Assembly: GCA_023388535.1 (NCBI GenBank)
Contig: JAEWFZ010000049.1
Location: forward strand, 1-13,938
Direction of reading: 5' to 3'
DNA: 13,938 bases
Origin: Bacillota bacterium
GTDB lineage: Bacteria > Bacillota_I > Bacilli_A > Erysipelotrichales > Erysipelotrichaceae
Position numbers and translations under genes: made by a program. The notes below the pieces were generated by a model. The model was not told the origin of the DNA and did no database searches. It saw only the letters and a list, made by a program, of their open reading frames with translations. Shown in pieces: positions 1-7,180 of the stretch (the stretch's first letter is position 1; each line of letters begins with the position of its first letter).

Positions 1-16
1 CATATACAACAACATA

Positions 17-47
17 AAAACCGAAGAAATCAATGATTTCCTCGGTT
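17..47 (-). terminator. Hairpin with T-tract, possible second terminator
   Basis: A long imperfect inverted repeat with arms of about 15 bases and one mismatch (AAACCGAGGAAATCA on the minus strand pairs with its partner across almost no loop). On the minus strand it is followed by five T residues, so it fits a terminator behind the one at 130-160. Only three T residues follow on the plus strand, so service of a plus-strand gene entering from the left is less likely but not excluded. Confidence 0.5.
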
Positions 48-48
48 T

Positions 49-120
49 CAACGTTAGAATGGAAAGGTCCTGCAACGCTAGAATGGATAGCCCTACACTA
101 TTTTCCAACGTTAGAATTTA
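49..120 (+). repeat. Three short direct repeats, CAACGYTAGAAT core
   Basis: Three copies of CAACG(T/C)TAGAAT start at 49, 73 and 106. The first two continue with GGA and the third with TTA. They lie between two hairpins and outside any reading frame I can support. Clusters of short end repeats are known from IS21-family element ends, so a remnant of an insertion element is possible, but there is no transposase in the window and no matching opposite end. Protein-binding sites are the alternative. Confidence 0.5.
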
Positions 121-129
121 TAGACCCCT

Positions 130-160
130 TAAAAAACCTCAACTACTTGGTTGAGGTTTG
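130..160 (-). terminator. Rho-independent terminator of the baeRF-GNAT unit
   Basis: On the minus strand the sequence forms a 10-base-pair stem (AAACCTCAAC with GTTGAGGTTT) around a six-base loop, followed by a run of T residues. The TAG stop codon of the GNAT gene lies in the loop, so the last codons of that gene form the left arm of the hairpin. Confidence 0.85.
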
Positions 161-433
161 TTTATTGAGGTTAATGTCATCATAGCGGGCTTCTTTTTCA
201 AACTTATGAACCACATAGGAACAAAGCGGTTTAATCAGATAGCCCTCTTCTCGGGCATAGTCAACCAAACGATCGAGCAATTGCCCAGCTATATTTTGGC
301 CTCGATAAGCGGGATCGACAAAGGTGTGATTTGCCAGCAAGACCTTATCGGTTTGCTGATAGGTAATCTCGCCAATTAATTTCCCTTGATCATCCAAAAT
401 ATAAAATCGACCTGGTTCAAATAAGATCTTCAT
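143..433 (-). CDS. Small GNAT N-acetyltransferase, YjdJ/Acetyltransf_CG type
   Basis: A 96-residue protein, probably a cytoplasmic acetyl-CoA-dependent acyltransferase with unknown substrate. It has the reduced GNAT fold of the YjdJ group: a short beta-sheet start, then the acetyl-CoA binding segment around residues 38-50 (VDPAYRGQNIAGQLL, the R-G-Q-x-x-A/G-x-L pattern), a helix, and the group's late motif IKPLCSYVVHKF with a conserved Cys. The length suits this subfamily, which is much shorter than ordinary GNAT enzymes. The start ATG lies three bases after the stop of the preceding gene, with only a weak ribosome site, which suggests translational coupling. The last residues run into the terminator hairpin and are not family-like. 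Family assignment is firm; the role is not known. Confidence 0.85.
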   Translation of the reverse strand: MKILFEPGRFYILDDQGKLIGEITYQQTDKVLLANHTFVDPAYRGQNIAGQLLDRLVDYAREEGYLIKPLCSYVVHKFEKEARYDDINLNKQTSTK

Positions 434-436
434 AAC

Positions 437-1534
437 TTATTCTTTCCGATTCAATGGAATATGTAAAATCATAAAGACCGGCATTTGAATAAAGAGATCG
501 GAGGTATCTAAAAAGGTTATTTCTAAATTACTCTCAATCGCGGATAAAACCAGCTGATTGATTACTTCCGGATGCATCAGTTTTTGCTGAGTTGGAGTTA
601 TCGTTTCCGATACCACCATCATATAAAAGAGTGGCCGATTATTTTCATCGGTAATATAGGCTTCCTGATCGCTATATTTACCTTTAGACAACATTTGATC
701 GACCCAAACTTTGCGATCGTCGACTTTCTTTTGTCTTTGTTCTTGCATTAGTTGTAGAATTTGGTCTAAGAGCGCTTTCTCAGATTGGGTGTTCCAAACC
801 ATATTTTCGCTGGTCTCAACAATTTTCGGGAACACAGAAATTGACTTATACAACTGAGATTGCCTGGTTTGAGCGACGATGAAGAGTGGTTTTTGTTTAT
901 CTAAAACTTGATTAATAAAACGATCGACCTTGTGATAGTACTTGGCCATGTCGCGATCTTCCGAGTATACCTCGCCAGTACGCGAAACGAAACTTAAGCG
1001 ATTACCACCATGTTTATTTCTAAACTTAACCGAAGCTGGATCAAAGTCAGAATAAATCTCTTTAAACGAAGTAGATTCTTCGTCTAAGTTAATTTCAACT
1101 AAACCTTTACGCGAGCCATGATAGAGAACAAAGTCATCTTTACCTAGAACCATAACGTTGAAGTCAACATCTTCTTTAAAATATTGAATCAACGGTAGGA
1201 TTAAAAACGATTCTCCAATATAACTTTGTTTCTTTATCGGTGTACTGATGTGGTAGAGCTGACATTCATTATCATCACAAAAGATGGCGATGCCATGACG
1301 GGTATAAGACCATAATAAGGTATCTTGTTCAATGGCATTGAGCTGTGTTTTGATCCCCGCATGGCTAGCCAGTCTTGGATCTTCTAACAACTCGCGAATC
1401 GTATTTTTAAAGTCAATACGAGCGTTGCCACCTCCTTTAAGTAATGGATCGGTTGGTTGATAAATACTGACGTGAAGTCCTCCTTGAGTTTGAAGAAACT
1501 CATTAGGAAAGTGTGATACTACTGAAAACTTCAT
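437..1534 (-). CDS. Bacterial eRF1/Pelota-like protein (baeRF family)
   Basis: A 365-residue soluble protein that I place among the bacterial archaeo-eukaryotic release factor-like (baeRF) proteins. Residues 75-120 contain the typical run with IAIFCDDNECQLYHI followed by a G-E-S-F-x-x-x-P-L segment. Residues 124-210 resemble eRF1 domain 2: FNVMVLGKDDFVLYHGS, then an HGGN turn at 175-178 where eRF1 carries GGQ, then a charged helix. Residues 215-345 form a third alpha/beta domain (PLFIVAQTRQSQLYK, ITFLDTSD). The family is thought to act on ribosomes or in ribosome rescue, mostly from sequence and structure comparison rather than experiment. The start is supported by AAAGGAGA five bases upstream. 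It follows tuf behind a terminator and has its own promoter, and it is paired with a GNAT gene. Function in translation is inference. Confidence 0.72.
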   Translation of the reverse strand: MKFSVVSHFPNEFLQTQGGLHVSIYQPTDPLLKGGGNARIDFKNTIRELLEDPRLASHAGIKTQLNAIEQDTLLWSYTRHGIAIFCDDNECQLYHISTPIKKQSYIGESFLILPLIQYFKEDVDFNVMVLGKDDFVLYHGSRKGLVEINLDEESTSFKEIYSDFDPASVKFRNKHGGNRLSFVSRTGEVYSEDRDMAKYYHKVDRFINQVLDKQKPLFIVAQTRQSQLYKSISVFPKIVETSENMVWNTQSEKALLDQILQLMQEQRQKKVDDRKVWVDQMLSKGKYSDQEAYITDENNRPLFYMMVVSETITPTQQKLMHPEVINQLVLSAIESNLEITFLDTSDLFIQMPVFMILHIPLNRKE

Positions 1535-1584
1535 AACCGTCTCCTTTCTTAATTTTGTTCTAAAAAATACCTATCTATAGAAAT

Positions 1585-1593
1585 AGTATAGCA
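1585..1593 (-). promoter_or_regulatory. Extended -10 promoter for the baeRF-GNAT unit
   Basis: On the minus strand TGCTATACT forms an extended -10 box about 50 bases ahead of the start codon at 1534. The segment 17 bases further upstream (TTTCAA) is a poor -35 match, which is tolerated with an extended -10. It lies between the tuf terminator and the baeRF gene, where a new promoter is needed. Confidence 0.55.
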
Positions 1594-1629
1594 AATTTCA
1601 TTCTTTCTTGAAAACCTAATACCTATACT

Positions 1630-1660
1630 AAAAAAACCTACTCAGATTTGAGTAGGTTTT
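1630..1660 (-). terminator. Rho-independent terminator of the str operon
   Basis: An 11-base-pair perfect stem (AAAACCTACTC with GAGTAGGTTTT) around a six-base loop, followed on the minus strand by a run of seven T residues. It begins 19 bases after the tuf stop codon and closes the rpsL-rpsG-fusA-tuf operon. Confidence 0.92.
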
Positions 1661-1678
1661 AACACTTAACTAAATTAA

Positions 1679-2863
1679 TTAAGCAATGATTTCGGAAACG
1701 TTACCAGCACCAACGGTACGGCCACCTTCACGAATCGAGAACTTAGTTCCGTTTTCAACTGCGATTGGAGCGATTAATTCAACAATCATTTCAATGTTGT
1801 CACCAGGCATAACCATGTCAACACCTTCTGGAAGGTCAATAACACCAGTTACGTCGGTAGTACGGAAATAGAATTGTGGGCGATAGTTCGCAACAAATGG
1901 CGTGTGACGTCCACCTTCTTCTTTAGATAAGATATAAACTTGAGCTTTGAATTTAGTGTGTGGTTTTACCGAACCAACTTTAGCTATAACTTGTCCACGT
2001 TCAACTTCGTCACGGTTAACCCCACGAAGTAGTGCACCAACGTTATCCCCAGACATAGCTTCGTCTAACATCTTATGGAACATTTCAATTCCGGTAACAA
2101 CGGATTTACGAGTTGGACGGATACCAACGATTTCAACTTCTTCACCAACTTTTAGAACACCACGTTCTACACGGCCAGTAGCTACTGTACCACGACCAGA
2201 GATAGTGAATACGTCCTCAACTGACATTAAGAATGGTTTGTCAACTTCACGTTCTGGATCTGGAATCCAAGCATCAACAGCATCCATTAATTCTTGAATT
2301 CTTTCTTCCCATTTAGCGTCGCCTTCTAGAGCTTTAAGCGCTGAACCACGGATAACTGGAGTTTCATCTCCATCAAATCCATATTCATCAAGAAGTTCAC
2401 GAACTTCCATTTCAACTAAGTCGATGAGTTCTTCGTCATCCACCATGTCACATTTGTTTAAGAATACAACAATGTAAGGAATACCAACTTGGCGTCCTAA
2501 TAGGATGTGCTCACGAGTTTGAGGCATAGGGCCGTCGGTAGCTGCAACAACTAGAATTGCACCGTCCATTTGTGCCGCACCGGTAATCATGTTCTTGATA
2601 TAGTCAGCGTGTCCTGGGCAGTCAACGTGTGCATAGTGACGAGCTTCAGTTTCATACTCAACGTGAGTCGTAGAAATCGTAATTCCACGTTCTTTCTCTT
2701 CTGGAGCTTTATCGATTTGATCGTAAGCTTGTTTTTCCGCAAACCCTTGTTTTGCTAGGTAATTGGTAATAGCTGCCGTTAAAGTGGTCTTACCATGGTC
2801 AACGTGACCAATAGTGCCGATATTAACGTGGGTCTTGGAGCGGTCAAATTTTTGTTTTGCCAT
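1679..2863 (-). CDS. tuf: Elongation factor Tu
   Basis: EF-Tu, the GTPase that carries aminoacyl-tRNA to the ribosomal A site. The 394-residue length is standard. The G motifs are all present: GHVDHGKT at 19-26, the switch-I RGITI at 59-63, DCPGH at 81-85 and NKCD at 136-139. Domains 2 and 3 follow to the usual end (GGRTVGAGNVSEIIA). The start is preceded by AGGAGG with a rather long 10-base spacer. It is the last gene of the str operon, 81 bases after fusA, a gap that may hold a separate promoter. Codon use is regular, as expected for a highly expressed gene. No oddities seen. Confidence 0.99.
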   Translation of the reverse strand: MAKQKFDRSKTHVNIGTIGHVDHGKTTLTAAITNYLAKQGFAEKQAYDQIDKAPEEKERGITISTTHVEYETEARHYAHVDCPGHADYIKNMITGAAQMDGAILVVAATDGPMPQTREHILLGRQVGIPYIVVFLNKCDMVDDEELIDLVEMEVRELLDEYGFDGDETPVIRGSALKALEGDAKWEERIQELMDAVDAWIPDPEREVDKPFLMSVEDVFTISGRGTVATGRVERGVLKVGEEVEIVGIRPTRKSVVTGIEMFHKMLDEAMSGDNVGALLRGVNRDEVERGQVIAKVGSVKPHTKFKAQVYILSKEEGGRHTPFVANYRPQFYFRTTDVTGVIDLPEGVDMVMPGDNIEMIVELIAPIAVENGTKFSIREGGRTVGAGNVSEIIA

Positions 2864-2904
2864 CTTTCATTTTCCTCCTAAATGTATTTAAATGTCCATA
2901 TTTC

Positions 2905-2933
2905 ATTGTAAATGAGTTTGGATGCAAAATCAA
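2905..2933 (-). promoter_or_regulatory. Possible internal promoter for tuf
   Basis: In the gap between fusA and tuf the minus strand reads TTGATT, a 17-base spacer, then TACAAT. This is a fair sigma-A match and would allow tuf to be made in excess of the other str proteins, as is common in bacteria. The gap is AT-rich, so a chance match is possible. Confidence 0.4.
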
Positions 2934-2944
2934 TGAATAAATAT

Positions 2945-5023
2945 CTATTCTTCGGCGAATCTATTTTTCTTCGCAACTTTTTCGGCAATGCTCTTTGGTA
3001 CTGGTTCATAGTGATCAAATTGCATTGTGTAGTTTCCACGCCCTTGGGTGTTGGAACGTAGGTCGGTCGCATAACCGAACATTTCTGATAATGGAATATA
3101 ACTACGAACCACAATTGTGTTGGCTCGTTCTTCTTGATCACGGATTTGTCCGCGTCGCGAGGAAACATCTCCCATTACAGTACCTAGATATTCATCTGGT
3201 ACAAATACTTCAACACTCATTACTGGTTCTAAGAGTACTGGGGCACATTTCTTAGCCGCTTCACGAAGCGCTAAGCTGGCCGCAATCTTATAAGCCATTT
3301 CCGAGGAGTCTACATCGTGGGATGAACCGTCAAATAAGGTTGCTTTGATATCAATAATTGGATATCCAGCGACTAACCCATTATCCAGTGCTCCGATAAT
3401 TCCTTCTTGTGTTGGTTTGATATATTCACGAGGAACCGTTCCGCCAACAATTTGATCGACGAACTCAAAGCCTTTACCAGGATTTGGTTCGAATTTAATC
3501 CAGACATGTCCGTATTGTCCACGTCCACCGGATTGACGAACGAATTTACCTTCACATTCGGCAGCGGCGGTAATAGTTTCGCGATAAGCTACTTGAGGAG
3601 CTCCGACCACGGCTTCAACTTTGAATTCTCGTTTTAGTCGATCCACTAAAATATCTAAGTGAAGCTCACCCATACCAGAGATGATGGTTTCCCCGGTCTC
3701 TGTATCGGTATAGGTTTTGAAGGTTGGATCTTCTTCCGCAAGTTTAGCTAAAGCTAGACTCATTTTGTCCTGATCGCCTTTAGATTTTGGTTCTAAAGAA
3801 AGCGAGATAACTGGTTCTGGGAAGACCATCGATTCAAGAACGATTTGATTCTTTTCGTCACACAGAGTATCGCCAGTTGTAGTATCTTTGAGTCCAACGG
3901 CAGCCGCAATGTCACCGGAGAAAACTTCAGGTATTTCCGAACGGTGATTGGAGTGCATCAACATAATCCGACCAAAGCGTTCGCGATGACCTTTGGTGGC
4001 GTTGTAGACATATGAGCCTGATTTAGCGCTTCCCGAGTAAACTCTAAAGAAGGTTAAACGTCCAACAAATGGATCGGTCATAACTTTGAAAGCAAGTGAT
4101 GAGAATGGTTCACTATCATCAGCTTTTCTTTCGGAAGCTTCACCATTAGGTAAAACCCCTTTTATGGCTGGTACATCGACGGGACTTGGTAAGTAATCAA
4201 CCACCGCATCCAACATTTCGATGACCCCTTTGTTTTTATAGGCTGCGCCACAGAGGACTGGGAAGAATTCCCCAGTAATCGTTGCTTTACGAATAACCGT
4301 TTTTATCTCTTCAACGCTAACGTCTTCGCCTTCGAGAACTTTCATCATGAAGTCATCGTCATACTCAGCGATTGTTTCAATTAACTCAGCACGTTTTTCT
4401 TCCGCTAATTCCAACATAGCCTCAGGAATATCAACAATTAGATCTTCCTTCTTGGATAAATCTTGGAACATAACGGCATTCATTTCGACTAAGTCAATAA
4501 GTCCGTCGAAGTTTGCTTCAGCGCCAATTGGAATTTGGATGGCAGCGGTTTTAGCTCCCAAACGTTTTTTAATCGTATCAATCGACATGAAGTAGTCGGC
4601 TCCAGTCGCATCCATTTTATTAACGAATACGATACGTGGAACCATATAGTTGGTGGCTTGACGCCAGACGGTTTCCGTTTGTGGTTCTACCCCAGCTTTA
4701 GCATCCAATACGGTCACAGCGCCATCGAGAACTCTAAGTGAACGTTCAACTTCTACGGTGAAGTCGACGTGACCTGGTGTATCGATGATGTTAACGCGGT
4801 TATTTTTCCAGTAACAAGTAGTTGCGGCGGATGTAATCGTTATTCCGCGTTCCTGTTCTTGTTCCATCCAGTCCATGGTTGCTCCACCATCGTGGGTTTC
4901 ACCAACTTTGTGGATTCTACCAGAAAAATAGAGGATACGCTCGGTTGTGGTAGTTTTACCAGCATCGATGTGCGCCATAATCCCAATATTACGAGTATCT
5001 TTTAGTGCATATTCACGAGCCAT
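2945..5023 (-). CDS. fusA: Elongation factor G
   Basis: EF-G, the GTPase that drives translocation and, with RRF, ribosome recycling. The 692 residues match the usual length. Visible motifs are AHIDAGKT at 17-24, the switch region RGITI at 59-63, DTPGHVDF at 81-88 and NKMD at 135-138. The domain IV and V sequences continue to the normal end (MQFDHYEPVPKSIAEKV). AAAGGAGA lies eight bases ahead of the ATG. It starts 20 bases after rpsG, within the str operon. The sequence looks like the housekeeping copy rather than a ribosome-protection paralogue of the Tet(M) type. Confidence 0.99.
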   Translation of the reverse strand: MAREYALKDTRNIGIMAHIDAGKTTTTERILYFSGRIHKVGETHDGGATMDWMEQEQERGITITSAATTCYWKNNRVNIIDTPGHVDFTVEVERSLRVLDGAVTVLDAKAGVEPQTETVWRQATNYMVPRIVFVNKMDATGADYFMSIDTIKKRLGAKTAAIQIPIGAEANFDGLIDLVEMNAVMFQDLSKKEDLIVDIPEAMLELAEEKRAELIETIAEYDDDFMMKVLEGEDVSVEEIKTVIRKATITGEFFPVLCGAAYKNKGVIEMLDAVVDYLPSPVDVPAIKGVLPNGEASERKADDSEPFSSLAFKVMTDPFVGRLTFFRVYSGSAKSGSYVYNATKGHRERFGRIMLMHSNHRSEIPEVFSGDIAAAVGLKDTTTGDTLCDEKNQIVLESMVFPEPVISLSLEPKSKGDQDKMSLALAKLAEEDPTFKTYTDTETGETIISGMGELHLDILVDRLKREFKVEAVVGAPQVAYRETITAAAECEGKFVRQSGGRGQYGHVWIKFEPNPGKGFEFVDQIVGGTVPREYIKPTQEGIIGALDNGLVAGYPIIDIKATLFDGSSHDVDSSEMAYKIAASLALREAAKKCAPVLLEPVMSVEVFVPDEYLGTVMGDVSSRRGQIRDQEERANTIVVRSYIPLSEMFGYATDLRSNTQGRGNYTMQFDHYEPVPKSIAEKVAKKNRFAEE

Positions 5024-5043
5024 ATATAGCGTCTCCTTTCATT

Positions 5044-5514
5044 TTACCAACGGTAATGAGCAAACGCTTTGTTGGCTTCAGCCATACGGTGGATGTCATC
5101 ACGTTTTTTAACCGAAGCACCGATGCCGTTAGCAGCATCCATAATTTCGTTAGCTAGACGTATTTCCATTGTTTTTTCGGAACGTAAACGTGCGTAACTA
5201 ACAATCCAGCGAAGTCCCAAAGTCAAACGACGTTCAGCCGAAACTTCAACAGGTACTTGGTAGTTAGAACCTCCAACACGACGTGCTTTAAGTTCTAAGA
5301 GTGGCATAACATTATCTAAAGCTTCTTCAAAAACTTCCATCGCTTGACGGCCAGTTTTTTCTTCGATAAGTTCGAAAGCTTTATATAAAATAGTTTGTGC
5401 GGTTCCGCGCTTTCCATCAATCATGATTTTATTGATCAAGCGGGTAACGAGTTTTGAGTTGTAAATCGGATCACTCAGTACATCTCGTTTCGCAACATAT
5501 CCTTTTCTAGGCAT
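5044..5514 (-). CDS. rpsG: 30S ribosomal protein S7
   Basis: S7, a primary 16S rRNA-binding protein of the 30S head that contacts the E-site tRNA. The 156 residues are the standard bacterial length. Typical segments are the start MPRKGYVAKRDVLSDPIY, the VGGSNYQVPVEV loop and the end EANKAFAHYRW. AAAGGAGA stands eight bases upstream of the ATG. It lies 28 bases after rpsL and 20 before fusA, so it is part of one transcript. Confidence 0.99.
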   Translation of the reverse strand: MPRKGYVAKRDVLSDPIYNSKLVTRLINKIMIDGKRGTAQTILYKAFELIEEKTGRQAMEVFEEALDNVMPLLELKARRVGGSNYQVPVEVSAERRLTLGLRWIVSYARLRSEKTMEIRLANEIMDAANGIGASVKKRDDIHRMAEANKAFAHYRW

Positions 5515-5542
5515 TTCTTTGATCTCCTTTCAAAATTAATGG

Positions 5543-5953
5543 TTATTTAGTGCGTTTTGTTCCGTATAAGGAACGGCCTTGTTTACGATCGACGACCCCA
5601 GCGGTATCCATCGTTCCACGAACGATATGATAACGAACCCCAGGTAAGTCTTTAACTCTTCCGCCTCGGATTAAAACAACCGAGTGCTCTTGTAAGTTGT
5701 GGCCAATTCCCGGAATATAAGCGGTAACTTCCATTCCATTACTTAAACGAACACGGGCATATTTACGCAAAGCTGAGTTCGGTTTCTTTGGGGTCATGGT
5801 ACCAACACGGGTACAGACGCCACGTTTTTGAGGTGAATTAACTTTGGTTGTTTCTCTTTTAATCGTATTTAGTGTACGTTGTAATGCAGGTGATTTCGAT
5901 TTATAAACCCGACGGGTTCTTCCTTTGTTGACCAATTGATTAATTGTAGGCAT
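5543..5953 (-). CDS. rpsL: 30S ribosomal protein S12
   Basis: S12 of the decoding centre. I choose the ATG at 5953, giving 136 residues from MPTINQLVNKGR, because AAAGGAGAG lies seven bases upstream of it; a start at 5974 would add seven residues (MLERREL) that S12 does not have and would overlap that ribosome site. The protein has the Gram-positive-type insertion (around residues 24-38) before PQKRGVCTRV. The accuracy loop TPKKPNSALRK and the GGRVKDLPGVRYH segment are intact. The lysines equivalent to E. coli K42 and K87 (here K56 and K101) are wild type, so there is no classical streptomycin-resistance change. First gene of the str operon. Confidence 0.98.
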   Translation of the reverse strand: MPTINQLVNKGRTRRVYKSKSPALQRTLNTIKRETTKVNSPQKRGVCTRVGTMTPKKPNSALRKYARVRLSNGMEVTAYIPGIGHNLQEHSVVLIRGGRVKDLPGVRYHIVRGTMDTAGVVDRKQGRSLYGTKRTK

Positions 5954-6010
5954 GAGTTCTCTCCTTTCTAACACACACTTCCAGGCGTGTCATTTCTTGT
6001 ACAAATATAA

Positions 6011-6026
6011 GTTTCCCAGAGGAAAC
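6011..6026 (-). other. Small hairpin in the str operon leader
   Basis: On the minus strand GTTTCC and GGAAAC pair around a four-base loop (TCTG). It lies in the roughly 90-base untranslated leader between the str promoter and rpsL and has no T-tract, so it is not a terminator. It may stabilise the 5' end of the mRNA or serve in regulation; nothing else in the leader matches a ribosomal-protein leader I know. Confidence 0.4.
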
Positions 6027-6051
6027 ATTACTTACTGACATAAGCTTGATA

Positions 6052-6081
6052 ATAATATCAAAACATACCAAGTTTTGTCAA
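6052..6081 (-). promoter_or_regulatory. Promoter of the str operon
   Basis: On the minus strand a perfect -35 box TTGACA (6081-6076) is followed by an 18-base spacer and TATTAT (6057-6052). It lies about 100 bases upstream of rpsL. The -10 box sits inside an inverted repeat, TTGATA-ATAA-TATCAA (6046-6061), which could be a protein-binding site or a chance result of AT-rich sequence. Confidence 0.8.
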
Positions 6082-6242
6082 CTAAAATTAGCTAAAAACT
6101 AAATTAAAAATTGTTTTTTTATCGCTTTAACAAGATTCAAACAATATCGCCTATTTCCTACGAATCAAACAATTTACTTGTACAACTTAATTCTATCATC
6201 CTTAAACACAAACTAACTAACGATTTACTGGTAAAAGCTGTA
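6082..6242. other. Intergenic gap between the M28-like gene and the str promoter
   Basis: About 160 bases without a gene. I see no convincing terminator for the M28-like gene. Present are a direct repeat with core TCAAACAAT (copies beginning near 6134 and 6162, offset 28 bases) and the palindrome TTGTACAA at 6178-6185, of which a second copy lies at 5997-6004 in the str leader. A run of seven T residues on the plus strand (6114-6120) has no stem. No function can be assigned. Confidence 0.4.
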
Positions 6243-7133
6243 TTACTTAGTTACAGTTGTGCGATATTTTTCATTTAAATACATTTGTATGTCTTGTGAG
6301 ATAGCGGCTAATCTTTTTATGTTTATATCGACCTTCTTTGAGTTTTGCGTATTAGATGCACTACCATCCTCTTTGACTCCAACTAAATACAGTAATTTTT
6401 GAGTCTTATCAAATATAACACGATTTTCTTCAAGCAGTTTTTTACTCCACGATAAATCTGTTTTGGCTATAAAGCTATCCAAGCGTTGGGTGTCAAATCC
6501 AGAAACAATCAATTTTGGGTGACTAGCCAGTGTACCAAGTAGGATTATTTCTTTTTCCTTAAAGGATTCTAAAATTCTAAAACCTAATGCATTGGTGTTA
6601 CTTTGATCTATCAATAAATAAGCAACATTTTTATTTTGATACATTTTGCTCGCTAAATCAAATAAGATAGCCAACGATGCGGTATAACGTTCTGTATTGA
6701 CTCTATTAGCTCTCGGTCGAACTAATACTGACAAAAGCATTAAAAGCCCTGCTAATATCACTTTATTTAAAAGCGGCTCAAATAATTGTGGATATGACGA
6801 TACTATAAAGAACAAAACAAATACGACTACTACTAAGATAGATGCCATCAATAACAAGTTCTTATGTTCTTCTTTTTTGTTTTTATTTTCTTCAAAAGGA
6901 TAATAGTTACTTTGTAAAAACATGCGGGATGGCGTGTCATAGCCAACCGCAACTATTGTTTTTGCGGCTTCCATATTACCTAATAGTAGATGGGTGCCTC
7001 GTTCTGTAATTGCTTTTGTCTCATAACCAAATTTTGAAAAAGTCTCAATCACTGCTTTCAGAAATTTATATTTTTGACGCCTTGTATATCTAATACCATG
7101 GCTTCCTGTTAGATATAATATTAAATCCGTCAT
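6243..7133 (-). CDS. Two-helix membrane protein resembling a degenerate M28 peptidase
   Basis: A 296-residue protein whose order of segments follows membrane-linked M28 zinc aminopeptidases. GTHLLLGNMEAAKTIVAVGYDTPSR (46-70, split here) matches the region where M28 enzymes have A-H-Y-D-T-P. Two hydrophobic segments lie at about 93-113 and 120-138. RANRVNTERYTASLAILFDLA (141-161) matches the N-x-N-D-N-x-S-G-V segment, and VAYLLIDQSNTNALGF (170-185) matches the D-N-E-E-x-G-L-x-G-S segment. The metal-binding His is Gly64, the Asp of N-D-N is replaced in TERY, and the Glu pair is replaced by Q177-S178, so it is unlikely to bind zinc or cleave peptides. GGAG stands nine bases before the ATG. It lies 47 bases after the HAD gene and could share its transcript. 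The family call is pattern-based and not certain. Confidence 0.6.
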   Translation of the reverse strand: MTDLILYLTGSHGIRYTRRQKYKFLKAVIETFSKFGYETKAITERGTHLLLGNMEAAKTIVAVGYDTPSRMFLQSNYYPFEENKNKKEEHKNLLLMASILVVVVFVLFFIVSSYPQLFEPLLNKVILAGLLMLLSVLVRPRANRVNTERYTASLAILFDLASKMYQNKNVAYLLIDQSNTNALGFRILESFKEKEIILLGTLASHPKLIVSGFDTQRLDSFIAKTDLSWSKKLLEENRVIFDKTQKLLYLVGVKEDGSASNTQNSKKVDINIKRLAAISQDIQMYLNEKYRTTVTK

Positions 7134-7180
7134 TTACTTTCTCCAATTCTTCTAACAATATTAAACATTTAAGAAATAGA

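Noticed and set aside
1686..2758. Plus-strand open frames across tuf
   Set aside because: They lie opposite the highly conserved EF-Tu gene, have no ribosome sites and encode nothing recognisable.
2878..3168. A 96-codon minus-strand frame over the end of fusA and the fusA-tuf gap
   Set aside because: It is a shifted reading of the conserved fusA end with no ribosome site of its own.
5954..5974. Earlier start for rpsL at 5974
   Set aside because: S12 begins MPTINQLV, and the ribosome site lies between the two candidate starts.
5973..5990. Second hairpin (ACAC/GTGT) in the str leader near the ribosome site
   Set aside because: Only four base pairs around a long loop; too weak to claim a regulatory structure.
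6238..6256. CTGTA/TACAG inverted repeat at the end of the M28-like gene as a terminator
   Set aside because: Five-base arms with a nine-base loop and no T-tract.
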